Positions 26,772-36,002 of a DNA stretch of 64,000 bases are shown here, piece after piece. Numbering within the stretch: position 1 is the stretch's first letter; each line of letters starts with the position of its first letter. The position numbers and the translations under genes were made by a program. Below the pieces are notes generated by a model, which saw nothing but the letters and a program-made list of their open reading frames with translations, had not been told where the DNA came from and ran no database searches. The stretch is from positions 868,001-932,000 of the forward strand of contig NZ_FLKM01000009.1 of assembly GCF_900086585.1 (NCBI RefSeq), written 5' to 3'. This stretch comes from Emergencia timonensis (GTDB taxonomy: Bacteria > Bacillota > Clostridia > Peptostreptococcales > Anaerovoracaceae).

Positions 26772-28256
26772 ATGAACAAAGAGAGAATATTAGCAGGTCT
26801 GAAACCAGAAGAAGTCTTCTACTATTTTGAAGAAATTACAAAGATTCCCCATGGCAGTAGAAATGAAAAAGGGATCAGTGATTATATTGTTAACTTAGCA
26901 AGAAAAAGTAACCTGAATGCAGTGCAAGATGACTTCTATAATGTGGTGGTAAATATTCCCGCAACAGAAGGCTATGAAAATAAGAAAAAAACCATCATAC
27001 AGGCCCATATAGACATGGTTTGCGCCAAGGATGAAACGAGCAGTCATAACTTTTCGAGTGATCCGCTGGACATCTATGTGGACGGAGAATATGTCAAAGC
27101 GAGAAATACCACCCTTGGTGCCGATGACGGTACGGGAGTAGCTATGATGCTGGCAATAATGAGCGCAAAGGATTTAAATCATCCGCCGCTGCAGATGCTC
27201 TTCACGGCGGGGGAAGAAATACGCTTTGTAGGGGCATCAGCAATGGACGAAAAACTCATCGATGGAGAACAGTTGATCGGACTGGATTGTTCTGATTCTA
27301 ATGTTATCATGGTATCCTGTGCAGGTTTTAGCAGCAGCAAAATCAAACTGCCTACAGGGAGAGAAAGATTAGAAACTACTGCATCAAAGACGGTATATAA
27401 AATGAAAGTGGAAGGCCTGGCCAGCGGTCACAGCGGGAATATGATTCATCTTGGCAGAGTAAATGCCATTAAACTGATGGGCGCAATATTGCTAGAATTG
27501 GCTGAAACCGTCCAATATGACTTGATCTCCTTCATCAGCAATGGTCTTGAAAATGTGATTAGTAAGACAGCAGACGCCGTAATCTGCTGTGATACGTCAG
27601 AAGCAGAAAAGTTAGAAGAAGTGTTTAACCAGCTTGGGACTAATGTAAAAAAGGCCTATAGACGGACGGAACCGGAGATGAAAATTTCTCTTGATAAAGT
27701 TTCTTTCAATCAGGAGATAGAAATCATCAACAAGAAGGCGAAAAACAATCTGTTGACTTTGTTAGAGTTTTTGCCGTATGGCGCAAACACCATGATAGAC
27801 GATGATTTTTCACTGGCGGAAAGTTCTCTCAATATCGGCAGCTTGATCGAGATAGACGGGCGATTGGAAGTGGAGTTGAGCATCCGCAGCAACAATGAAT
27901 ATCAACATGATGTGCTGCTGCGAAAGTGCAGAGATATTGCCGCAATTACCAATGCCCAGGTATTTTTACAAGGCAGGTCGGTACCTTGGGAATACAACCC
28001 AAATTCGTCCCTGCTTCGTATTGCACGTGAATTGTACCATAACTTGAACGGAAAAGCGCCGGTAATCAAAATGATTCATGCATCCGTTGAAGCCACAGTC
28101 TTTATTGACAAGATGAAAAAGAAGGGAAAAACCCTGGACATCATTAATATTGGATGTGACCAGCTTGACGTTCATACGACGAGTGAACGTCTGAAAATCT
28201 CTTCTGTAGAAAAAGTATATCGTCTGCTGAGAGCAGTGCTGGAAGCATCAGATTAA
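26772..28256 (+). CDS. pepD: M20-family beta-Ala-His/aminoacyl-histidine dipeptidase
   Basis: A 494-residue cytosolic metallopeptidase of the M20 PepD/carnosinase type. Metal-site motifs are present: QAHIDMVCAKD (His and Asp), TTLGADDGTGVAMML (bridging Asp), FTAGEEIRFVGASAM (Glu-Glu) and GLDCSDSN. The lid/dimer domain sits in the middle. ATG 26772 follows AAGAGG; the GTG two codons earlier is less likely. In this operon it could free a small acyl-amino product, or process a peptide-like substrate, but the exact substrate is unknown. Confidence 0.87.
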   Translation: MNKERILAGLKPEEVFYYFEEITKIPHGSRNEKGISDYIVNLARKSNLNAVQDDFYNVVVNIPATEGYENKKKTIIQAHIDMVCAKDETSSHNFSSDPLDIYVDGEYVKARNTTLGADDGTGVAMMLAIMSAKDLNHPPLQMLFTAGEEIRFVGASAMDEKLIDGEQLIGLDCSDSNVIMVSCAGFSSSKIKLPTGRERLETTASKTVYKMKVEGLASGHSGNMIHLGRVNAIKLMGAILLELAETVQYDLISFISNGLENVISKTADAVICCDTSEAEKLEEVFNQLGTNVKKAYRRTEPEMKISLDKVSFNQEIEIINKKAKNNLLTLLEFLPYGANTMIDDDFSLAESSLNIGSLIEIDGRLEVELSIRSNNEYQHDVLLRKCRDIAAITNAQVFLQGRSVPWEYNPNSSLLRIARELYHNLNGKAPVIKMIHASVEATVFIDKMKKKGKTLDIINIGCDQLDVHTTSERLKISSVEKVYRLLRAVLEASD

Positions 28257-28268
28257 GGAGGAAACAAA

Positions 28269-29444
28269 ATGACTGCAATTTATGCATTAACAATTTTATT
28301 AGCATTCTATGCATTTGGTGACTGTATTGCAATGAAAACCAAAGGTTTGCTATCATCCGTATTCGTAATCTGCGTTGTTATGTTGGTTTCCTTCTGGGTC
28401 GGACTTCCAAAAGATATCGCCGTAATTTCGGGGATTTCCACCATTGGAGGAGCCCTTGTAGGTCCTTTGGTAGTGGGTATCGGTACGACCATCAGCTTTG
28501 ATGAACTGAAAAGACAGTGGAAAACTGTAATCGCCAGCGCCTTTGGAGTCACTGTCGGCGTAGTCGGTGTTATTCTCATCGGAAATCAACTGATCGGATG
28601 GAATGAGGCGGTGGCATCTGCCCCGGTCTTTGCAGGTGCTGCCGTATCCCTGCTGGTCGTGAACCAGGCGCTTACGGATCTCGGTCTTCTTGAAACAATA
28701 GGTGTTATCGTAATAACTATATACGCAACTCAAAAATTCTTTGGTGTGCCACTGGCATCATTTTGCCTGCAGAGAGAAGCAAAATCATTTCTTGGCAAGA
28801 CGGAAAAAATTAGCTATTATGCCAACCTTCTGGAAGAGAAGGGCAATCATATAGAGAAAAAAAGACCTTTAGCCTATTTCAGCAAGTCAGACAAGCCCGT
28901 GTACAACTTGGTGAAACTAGCCCTCATTGCCAGCCTTGCCAATTTCTTATCGGAGTTGACCAATGGTGCAATCCACAACCTGGTAATTGCATTAGTTCTG
29001 GGAGTGGTCTTCACAGAACTAGGTTTCCTAAAGAAGAACTCATTGGCTAAGACAGATTCTAATTTCCTGATCATGTTTGCTACAATTATGACTGTATTTG
29101 CTTCACTGGCCAATGTGACTCCTAAATCTCTGGTAAACAACCTGCTTCCGGTCGTCATCGTCATGGTCATTGGTACTTTGGGCGTAATTGTTGCTGGTTT
29201 TATCAGTGGAAAAGTGTTGAAAGAAAGTCCGTGGGTATGTATTGCTCTTGGTATTACCTGTACCTTTGGATTTCCAACGACAGTACTCATGTCCAATGAA
29301 ATTGCAGAAAGTATGGGCAGAAATGAAGAAGAAATGAAAGCGCTGCGTAACTATATTCTGCCGAAGATGACGGTAGCCGGATTTGTCACTGTAACCATTG
29401 GCTCCGTTATTTTGGCAGGAATCATCGTTCCACTGCTTAAATAG
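28269..29444 (+). CDS. Polytopic membrane protein, probable transporter
   Basis: A 391-residue protein with about ten hydrophobic helices and one longer charged cytoplasmic loop in the middle (FCLQREAKSFLGKTEKISYYANLLEEKGNH). Two halves look similar in layout (GGALVGPLVVGIGTTISFDEL in the first; ITCTFGFPTTVLMSNEIAES in the second), suggesting an inverted-repeat transporter fold. I do not recognise the family with confidence. AAGGAGG precedes the ATG. As last gene of the sigma-54 operon it is likely the uptake system for the compound handled by the AtuA-like and PepD-like proteins. Confidence 0.7.
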   Translation: MTAIYALTILLAFYAFGDCIAMKTKGLLSSVFVICVVMLVSFWVGLPKDIAVISGISTIGGALVGPLVVGIGTTISFDELKRQWKTVIASAFGVTVGVVGVILIGNQLIGWNEAVASAPVFAGAAVSLLVVNQALTDLGLLETIGVIVITIYATQKFFGVPLASFCLQREAKSFLGKTEKISYYANLLEEKGNHIEKKRPLAYFSKSDKPVYNLVKLALIASLANFLSELTNGAIHNLVIALVLGVVFTELGFLKKNSLAKTDSNFLIMFATIMTVFASLANVTPKSLVNNLLPVVIVMVIGTLGVIVAGFISGKVLKESPWVCIALGITCTFGFPTTVLMSNEIAESMGRNEEEMKALRNYILPKMTVAGFVTVTIGSVILAGIIVPLLK

Positions 29445-29497
29445 TTCGAACTGAGATACTCGGATGTGAAAATTATGTAAAATCTGAAGGGAACCCC

Positions 29498-29526
29498 TTG
29501 TTAATTTAACGGCTATCAATTATAAT
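29498..29526 (+). promoter_or_regulatory. Sigma-A promoter of the potassium operon
   Basis: TTGTTA (29498-29503), 17-bp spacer, TATAAT (29521-29526); the gene starts 44 bp downstream. Confidence 0.75.
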
Positions 29527-29569
29527 AATCCAAAATATCTCATAAGTGAACGAGGAGGAATATAGGATT

Positions 29570-31024
29570 ATGGACAACGCCGCCGACGACGCTGCCCGAA
29601 GTACATACTTTCGAAAAACGGATAGATTTCATATTACGCACGTTTTGCGGTTTTTTGCGCCCAAGACGTGCTTTTTCTGTGGAAAAAAGGCCATAGGGCC
29701 AGGGGCAGACCATGGATTGGTAAAGGGCTTTTTTCAATTCTTAAAGGGGCTGCCTCCTGGGCGGCTGATTGCCTTAGGTTTTGCCGCGGTAATCCTGTTG
29801 GGCACCTTCTTGCTCCTTTTGCCGGTATCCATAAAATCAGACATGGAGGTCGGCTTCGTAGACGCACTGTTTACCTCTACCAGCGCAGTCTGTGTAACTG
29901 GTCTCATTGCCATTGATACAGCCGACCATTTTACCGCTTTTGGTCAGACTGTCGTGGCGCTGTTGATTCAGATTGGCGGATTAGGCGTGACTTCTGTAGG
30001 CGTCGGTTTCATACTGGCGGCAGGAAAGCGCGTAAGCATAAAGGGGCGGCTGATTGTAAAAGAAGCACTCAACATCGACAGTTCTAAGGGGATTATTCGG
30101 CTGGTCAAAGTGGTCCTGCTCACGACCTTGTGTTTTGAACTGGCAGGCGCGATGCTGAGCTTTATCGTTTTCGTGCAGGATTTTCCGCCGTTAAAGGCAT
30201 TGGCAATCAGCGTATTTCACTCCATTGCTGCTTTCAACAACTCAGGCTTTGACATCTTGGGCGGCATGCAGAATCTGATACCATATCAATCCAACGTATT
30301 ACTGAATCTGACCACCTGTGGTCTCATCCTCTTTGGCGGACTAGGGTTCCTGGTCATCCTTGACATTATAAAAAACAGGTCTTTTCGGAAGCTGTGCCTC
30401 CACTCGAAGGTCGTCATTACGACCAGCGCAGCCTTGCTGTTAATCGGTACGATACTCCTGAAAGTGACGGAAGACATCACCTGGCTGGGCGCTTTCTTTC
30501 ACAGCGTGTCAGCTAGAACTGCAGGATTTTCTACATATACGATAGGGGAATTTTCTAACGGCGGACTTTTTACATTCATTCTCTTGATGTTTATAGGCGC
30601 TTCACCAGGGTCGACAGGAGGAGGCATTAAGACCAGCACTTTTTTTGTCCTGCTGCAGTCCGTGAAGAGCCTGGTGACAAAAACTCATTTCTGTGCATTC
30701 AGGCGCAGTATTTCACAGACAGGGATTTCAAAAGCCTATATCATTACTTTTCTATCCCTGCTGGTGGTGTGCTGCGGAACTTTTCTGCTTTGCATACTGG
30801 AGCCGGAGTTTTCATTCATTCAGCTGTTATTTGAGGTGACATCGGCCTTTGGCACGGTGGGCCTGTCCACAGGAATCACGCCGGATCTGGGAGCAGTCAG
30901 CAAAATTGCGATGGTGTTAATCATGTTTATCGGCCGGCTGGGGGCGTTTACGCTGGCTTCTATGTGGGTGAACCGGTCGGAACCCACAGTTCGTTATACA
31001 GAAGAATCAATTACGATAGGTTAA
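29570..31024 (+). CDS. ktrB: TrkH/KtrB-family potassium uptake channel subunit
   Basis: A 484-residue membrane subunit of the Ktr/Trk potassium system. Four repeated membrane-pore-membrane units are suggested by the filter-like segments TSTSAVCVTGL, HSIAAFNNSGFD, SARTAGFSTY and VTSAFGTVGLSTG; these line the K+ filter. The N-terminal ~65 residues are cytosolic and include CFFCGKKA, a pair of cysteines not usual in KtrB. ATG 29570 has AGGAGG 11 bp upstream. The regulatory partner follows 13 bp later. Confidence 0.93.
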   Translation: MDNAADDAARSTYFRKTDRFHITHVLRFFAPKTCFFCGKKAIGPGADHGLVKGFFQFLKGLPPGRLIALGFAAVILLGTFLLLLPVSIKSDMEVGFVDALFTSTSAVCVTGLIAIDTADHFTAFGQTVVALLIQIGGLGVTSVGVGFILAAGKRVSIKGRLIVKEALNIDSSKGIIRLVKVVLLTTLCFELAGAMLSFIVFVQDFPPLKALAISVFHSIAAFNNSGFDILGGMQNLIPYQSNVLLNLTTCGLILFGGLGFLVILDIIKNRSFRKLCLHSKVVITTSAALLLIGTILLKVTEDITWLGAFFHSVSARTAGFSTYTIGEFSNGGLFTFILLMFIGASPGSTGGGIKTSTFFVLLQSVKSLVTKTHFCAFRRSISQTGISKAYIITFLSLLVVCCGTFLLCILEPEFSFIQLLFEVTSAFGTVGLSTGITPDLGAVSKIAMVLIMFIGRLGAFTLASMWVNRSEPTVRYTEESITIG

Positions 31025-31037
31025 AGGAGAAATGAGA

Positions 31038-31697
31038 ATGAAAAGTATAGAATCTTTTGGTGTCATCGGCTTAGGCCGTTTCGGTACTGCCTTGGCACAG
31101 AGCCTGGCAAAAGCAGGGAAGGAAGTCATCGTAGTGGACTGCAACGAGGATAAGGTTCGGGAGATGCGCCAGTTTACAGAACATGCTTTTGTGGCCGACC
31201 ATCTCAATAAGGAGACGCTGGAAGAAATCGGCATGCAAAACTGCGATACGGTCATCGTCTGCATCGGGGAAAACATCGATACCAGCATCCTCACTACGCT
31301 TCACGTCGTCAGCCTGGGAGTGCCTCATGTAATAGCAAAGGCGATCAGCAGTGATCAGGGAACCGTACTTGAGAAAATTGGTGCAGATGTGGTTTACCCA
31401 GAGCGAGATATGGCACTGCGTCTTGGGAAGAGATTGTTATCGCAAAACTTTCTGGACTCCATCTCCCTGGATAACGAAGTGGAAATTAAACAGATACCTT
31501 TGCCGGCATCTGCAGCAGGGAGCAGTGTGGAGGAAATGAACCTGAGACAGCGTTATGGTCTGAACATCATCGCCATAAAGCGGGAAGATGCCACTGATAT
31601 CGCTGTATCGCCGCAACATCGCTTCAACGTAGGTGATATTATCGTGGTAATTGGAAAAACTGAACGTATATGGGAATTTGAACGTAATTTGGAATGA
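31038..31697 (+). CDS. ktrA: Ktr/Trk potassium uptake regulatory subunit
   Basis: About 219 residues: an RCK/TrkA-N Rossmann domain with GVIGLGRFGTALAQSLAKAG and the acidic VDCNEDKV that selects NAD/ATP-type ligands, then a TrkA-C domain (about 135-219). It forms the octameric ring that gates KtrB. ATG 31038 has AGGAG at 8 bp; ATG 31032 is too close to it. Confidence 0.93.
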   Translation: MKSIESFGVIGLGRFGTALAQSLAKAGKEVIVVDCNEDKVREMRQFTEHAFVADHLNKETLEEIGMQNCDTVIVCIGENIDTSILTTLHVVSLGVPHVIAKAISSDQGTVLEKIGADVVYPERDMALRLGKRLLSQNFLDSISLDNEVEIKQIPLPASAAGSSVEEMNLRQRYGLNIIAIKREDATDIAVSPQHRFNVGDIIVVIGKTERIWEFERNLE

Positions 31698-31744
31698 AGG
31701 TATGAGGAAAACACATATAAATGTAAAAAGAGAGGGGAATTGGA

Positions 31745-32560
31745 ATGAGAAATCATGTTGTGTTGACGGTGGCCAAGGGGTTGATTGTAGGAGGAACGAT
31801 GCTGGTACCGGGCGTCAGCGGCGGTACTATGGCCATGATTCTCGGTATCTATGACAGGCTGGTAACATCGGTCAGTTCATTTATGAAACACAAGCGGCAA
31901 AGCCTTTTCTTTCTGGCCTTGTTTTCCGCAGGCGGCCTCGCGGGCATGCTGCTCTTTGCGAACCCACTGCTGGCATTGATAGAGGCGTATCCCATGCCTA
32001 CACTGTACTTTTTCCTCGGCGCTGTAGCCGGAGGGATTCCGGTTATCTTGAAACAGGCACGGATCGAGCGATTTTCCTGGAAGGTGCCGCTTTACACGAT
32101 CCTGGGGCTGCTGGCAATTCTGCTCTTTACAAAACTGCCTATGGGGACTTTTCAAGCTGAGGCAGATCGTGGCTTCGTGCAGATCCTGTTCTTGGCAGCA
32201 GTCGGTTTCATTGCAGCAGTGGGGCTGGTACTGCCTGGAATCAGCGTCTCTTACCTGCTTCTGCTCATGGGCCAGTACGATGTTACGATGAAAGCAATCA
32301 GTGACTTTGACCTGCCTATTCTGATGCCTTTGGCCGTTGGACTGCTCATAGGCATCGTTCTCACTACAAAAGCCTTAGAACGGGCGATGAAACGTTATCC
32401 TCAGACCACCTATCTGATAATCTTTGGATTTGTAGCAGGTTCTATCGTGGAAGTATTTCCGGGGGTTCCGGCAGGGTCGACGCTGCTTCTGTGCCTGGGA
32501 CTGCTGGCGGCAGGATTTTGCTTGGTTCGTCTGCTATCGCGGCAAGAGATGAAGGCATGA
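31745..32560 (+). CDS. DUF368-family undecaprenyl-phosphate translocase
   Basis: A 271-residue polytopic membrane protein of the DUF368 family, recently shown to include C55-phosphate recycling flippases (PopT). Two similar motifs appear, GTMLVPGVSGGTMAMILGIYD near the start and GLVLPGISVSYLLLLMGQYD in the middle, the hallmark duplicated segment of this family. It would return the lipid carrier used by MurG and MraY to the inner leaflet. It follows ktrA by 47 bp. Role by family; not proven here. Confidence 0.85.
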   Translation: MRNHVVLTVAKGLIVGGTMLVPGVSGGTMAMILGIYDRLVTSVSSFMKHKRQSLFFLALFSAGGLAGMLLFANPLLALIEAYPMPTLYFFLGAVAGGIPVILKQARIERFSWKVPLYTILGLLAILLFTKLPMGTFQAEADRGFVQILFLAAVGFIAAVGLVLPGISVSYLLLLMGQYDVTMKAISDFDLPILMPLAVGLLIGIVLTTKALERAMKRYPQTTYLIIFGFVAGSIVEVFPGVPAGSTLLLCLGLLAAGFCLVRLLSRQEMKA

Positions 32561-32571
32561 AAGGAGACCAA

Positions 32572-33099
32572 ATGAACTTTGTGATTCGCATTGCCACGGA
32601 AAAAGATATTGATGAATTGGAGGTGCTTTACGATGCCTTAAACGATCATTTGGCTGCCGGGGTCAATTATCCAGGATGGCTCAAGGGGATTTACCCGGTT
32701 CGTGGAACTGCTGCCCAGGGCATAGCGGAAGGCTGTCTCTACGTGGCGGTATGCGACGATCTCATTATCGGTTCGATTATTTTGCGGCGCGGCATGGAAC
32801 CGATCTATCAAAAAGCCCGCTGGCAGCTGCAGCTCGAGGGGGAAGCGGTGCTGGTGGTGTACACCTTTGTCGTACATCCAGATTGGCTGTCAAAGGGAAT
32901 CGGCCAGGAGCTGCTGGACTTTGCTGTAGAATATGGCTTGCAGACGGAAACAAAGGCGCTTCGCCTGGATGTATACGAGCATAATTTACCTGCCATACAT
33001 CTCTATAAAAAAAACGGATTCAAATATATTGAATCCGTCGATTTGGGTTTGCGCGAATATGGTTTAGACTCCTTTCATCTTTACGAAAAGCTGATCTAA
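32572..33099 (+). CDS. GNAT-family N-acetyltransferase
   Basis: A 175-residue GNAT enzyme. The acetyl-CoA loop is seen in VHPDWLSKGIGQELLDFAVEYG (Q/R-x-x-G-x-G/A type), and NLPAIHLYKKNGFKYIE is the typical last segment. Acceptor unknown. ATG 32572 follows AAAGGAG at 7 bp; the frame is open further upstream inside the DUF368 gene, with no better start. It is convergent with the LysR gene. Confidence 0.88.
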   Translation: MNFVIRIATEKDIDELEVLYDALNDHLAAGVNYPGWLKGIYPVRGTAAQGIAEGCLYVAVCDDLIIGSIILRRGMEPIYQKARWQLQLEGEAVLVVYTFVVHPDWLSKGIGQELLDFAVEYGLQTETKALRLDVYEHNLPAIHLYKKNGFKYIESVDLGLREYGLDSFHLYEKLI

Positions 33100-33104
33100 A
33101 ATTT

Positions 33105-33995
33105 CTATTTATGAGGTTTTCCACCCAGCGCCTCGAACAGCTGCTCATAATAGGCGCGGAAAATACTGCCCCGGCGCCACAAGAAGGTGATGTTGTGGGA
33201 GATGGAGAAATGGGCAAGAGGTATGGTCTTGAGCGTACCTTGCTTCAGCTCTTCCTGTACGGCAAATCCATAGAGGAAGGTGATACCGGCGCCTTGCTTG
33301 ACCAACTCCTTGATAGCGGTTACGTTATTCATCTCTGTCACATGAGCGAAGTCCGCTACCACCAGATTGTGCCTCTTCAAGTAACTCTCCAAAATGTTGC
33401 GAGTTCCGGAACCCGCCTCGCGGACAATCAGCCTTTCATCTAAAAGATCCTCAACCGTATTGACCTTGCCTTTAAAAGGGTAATCTGACTTAGAGACTGC
33501 CACGAAGGATTCTACGGAATAGATGAGAAAATCGTACTGATCTTTTTCGAAGGAACCTTCCACCAGGGCACAGTCAATCTTTCCTTGATCCAGTTCATCG
33601 AGCAAGATTTTTGTATTGTCCATGGTGATATGTACGTCTGCTTCTGGATTGCGGGACAGAAAACCTGCTAAAGCCTGGGGCAGCAGATAGGCGCCCACTG
33701 TCTTTGTCGCTCCCAGGGCTAGGAGCTTGCCTCTCTTGGTGGTGTCCAACAGTTTTTCTCTCAGATAGATTTCATCATGCTTCAGGGTTGTTGCTGCGTC
33801 TCGCAGCAGTTGTCCGGCCTCGGTCAAAACAGGACGCTTACCTTGAAATTGGAACAGTTTGACCCCGAAATGCTCTTCTAGGTAATGAATGTGCTGTGTG
33901 ACGGCCGGCTGGGTAATGCTCAGGGCCTCGGCGGCTTTGGTATAATTCATATACTGGCAGACCGCCAGGAACGTGTCGATTCTAAAATCTATCAT
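33105..33995 (-). CDS. LysR-family transcriptional regulator
   Basis: A 296-residue LysR regulator. The N-terminal winged helix-turn-helix (FLAVCQYMNYTKAAEALSITQPAVTQHIHYLEEHFG) is followed by a two-lobed effector domain (about 90-296). It diverges from asrABC, with about 170 bp between starts, which is the usual layout for a LysR regulator and its target; sulfur-related control is thus likely. The gap holds ATAATATATTAT (34081-34092), a perfect palindrome with T-N11-A-like ends. GAGGTG precedes the ATG. Confidence 0.9.
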   Translation of the reverse strand: MIDFRIDTFLAVCQYMNYTKAAEALSITQPAVTQHIHYLEEHFGVKLFQFQGKRPVLTEAGQLLRDAATTLKHDEIYLREKLLDTTKRGKLLALGATKTVGAYLLPQALAGFLSRNPEADVHITMDNTKILLDELDQGKIDCALVEGSFEKDQYDFLIYSVESFVAVSKSDYPFKGKVNTVEDLLDERLIVREAGSGTRNILESYLKRHNLVVADFAHVTEMNNVTAIKELVKQGAGITFLYGFAVQEELKQGTLKTIPLAHFSISHNITFLWRRGSIFRAYYEQLFEALGGKPHK

Positions 33996-34164
33996 AATCT
34001 GTCACCTCTTTATAAATCTCCAGTTTTTTCTATCATAACACAGATCAATCGACGAATAAATAAGCAAATTTTATTATAGCATAATATATTATCATTTCCT
34101 TTTATCATTCTTTCCTGCTATAGTAAATATACATAGAAGGTAAAAGAGAAGGAGGAGAATGGTC

Positions 34165-35202
34165 ATGGGATACCGTATAAGCTTTGATCAGGCGGACCAG
34201 ATTTTTGAAAAACTGGGCGAAGCCTACGAGATTTGGGCGCCGAAGCGTTTTGCTGGAAAAGGCAGATATTCACAGACGGATTTGATCCGTTACGACAAAG
34301 TCTGTAAGATGGGGGAAATCGAATACAAAGAAAAATCCGATTTACCTGCCAAGGAGGTATTAAGCCCCATCACACAGTCATTGTTTTATTTCACAGAGGA
34401 TGAATTTATCGAGAGTAAGGCAGGACGCAAAAAATTGCTGGTTTTCATGCGCCCCTGCGACATCCACGCACTGCACCATCAGGAAAAGATTTACCTGGAA
34501 AACGGCGGTTTTGCCGATCTATACTATCAGCGCATGAAGGATAGAGTCAAAATCGTCATGATGGAATGCGTCAGCGGCTGGGACACCTGCTTCTGCGTCA
34601 GCATGGGAACCAATCAGGCAGAAGACTACAGCGCGGCAATTCGCTTCGAAGAAAATGACGTGTTGATGGACGTGACCGACGAAGATCTGGCTCCTTATTT
34701 CGACGGCAGCAAAGAAACAGAATTTAAACCGGAATACATAAAAGAAAACCAGATGACAGTGAAAATTCCAGATATTCCTGACAAGGAAGTCCTGACAAAG
34801 CTGAAGGAACATCCGATGTGGAAAGAATTCGACAAACGCTGTGTTTCCTGCGGAGCCTGTACGGTAGCGTGCAGTACCTGCACCTGCTTTACGACTACGG
34901 ATATTTTGTACAACGAAAACGCCAACGTCGGCGAACGGAAACGGACGACGGCATCCTGCCAGGTAGCTGGATTTGCGGACATGGCAGGCGGCATGGGATT
35001 CAGAAATACGGCTGGTGAGCGGATGCGCTACAAAGTCCTCCATAAATTCCATGATTACAAAGAACGCTTCGGAGATTACCACATGTGTGTCGGCTGCGGA
35101 CGCTGCATCGACCGCTGTCCAGAATTTATCTCCATTGCGGCGACGGTGAACAAGATGTCAAAGGCCATCGACGAAATCAAAGGAGGGCAAAGAGATGAAT
35201 AA
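34165..35202 (+). CDS. asrA: Anaerobic sulfite reductase subunit A
   Basis: A 345-residue Fe-S subunit that passes electrons to AsrC for six-electron reduction of sulfite to sulfide. C-terminal clusters: CVSCGACTVACSTCTC near 226 and CVGCGRCIDRCP near 308. Start: ATG 34165 is 7 bp after GGAGGAG, while ATG 34159 nearly touches it. It overlaps asrB by 8 bp. LysR regulator adjacent and divergent. Confidence 0.95.
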   Translation: MGYRISFDQADQIFEKLGEAYEIWAPKRFAGKGRYSQTDLIRYDKVCKMGEIEYKEKSDLPAKEVLSPITQSLFYFTEDEFIESKAGRKKLLVFMRPCDIHALHHQEKIYLENGGFADLYYQRMKDRVKIVMMECVSGWDTCFCVSMGTNQAEDYSAAIRFEENDVLMDVTDEDLAPYFDGSKETEFKPEYIKENQMTVKIPDIPDKEVLTKLKEHPMWKEFDKRCVSCGACTVACSTCTCFTTTDILYNENANVGERKRTTASCQVAGFADMAGGMGFRNTAGERMRYKVLHKFHDYKERFGDYHMCVGCGRCIDRCPEFISIAATVNKMSKAIDEIKGGQRDE

Positions 35203-35986
35203 CATTGTAAAACCGATTCCGTGCGAGATTCTGTCAGTCAACCGGGAGAGTCTGCACGAATATACCTATAGAGTGAAAACCGATATCAAACCGGAACACG
35301 GGCAGTTCTTACAGCTGTCCATTCCGAAGATTGGAGAAGCCCCTATTTCCGTCAGCTCCTTTGGAGACGGCTGGCTGGAATTCACCATTCGTTCGGTAGG
35401 CAAAGTGACCGATGAGATTTTTAGAAAAGAAGCGGGAGACACGCTGTTTCTGCGGGGCGCTTACGGCAAAGGCTGGCCGACAGATCAGTTTAAAGGTAAA
35501 AACGTGGTGGTCATCACCGGAGGCACGGGATTAGCACCGGTGAAGAGCATGCTGAATATGTTCTGTGATCAGCCGGATTTCGTCAAAAGCGTGACGTTGA
35601 TCAGCGGATTTAAGAATGAAGAGGGCATCATCTTTAAAAATGATCTGGACCGCTGGGCAAAGCACTTTAACACCATTTATACCTTGGATAAGGATCAGAA
35701 AGAGGGTTGGCGCGTAGGATTTGTTTCTGAGTTTATTTCAGAAATTCCTTTTGACCAGTTCGGAGAGGATTACGAAGTGGTCATCGTGGGACCGCCGCCG
35801 ATGATGAAATTCACAGGTCTGGCAGTTGTCAAAAACGGTGCGGCAGAAGAGAAAATCTGGATGTCCTTTGAGCGGAAAATGTCCTGTGCAGTAGGCAAGT
35901 GCGGACACTGCCGTATTGACGAGACTTACGTATGTCTGGATGGCCCTGTGTTCAATTACACCAAGGCAAAATATCTGGTAGATTAA
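35195..35986 (+). CDS. asrB: Anaerobic sulfite reductase subunit B
   Basis: A 263-residue flavoprotein of the ferredoxin-reductase family that brings NAD(P)H electrons to the complex. An FAD-binding barrel (about 1-100) precedes the NAD(P) domain with VVVITGGTGLAPVKSML. The C-terminal CAVGKCGHCRIDETYVCLDGPVF holds the 2Fe-2S cysteines, as in PyrK-type proteins. AGGAGG precedes the ATG. Confidence 0.95.
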   Translation: MNNIVKPIPCEILSVNRESLHEYTYRVKTDIKPEHGQFLQLSIPKIGEAPISVSSFGDGWLEFTIRSVGKVTDEIFRKEAGDTLFLRGAYGKGWPTDQFKGKNVVVITGGTGLAPVKSMLNMFCDQPDFVKSVTLISGFKNEEGIIFKNDLDRWAKHFNTIYTLDKDQKEGWRVGFVSEFISEIPFDQFGEDYEVVIVGPPPMMKFTGLAVVKNGAAEEKIWMSFERKMSCAVGKCGHCRIDETYVCLDGPVFNYTKAKYLVD

Positions 35987-36002
35987 AGAGGAGGCAGTGG
36001 TA

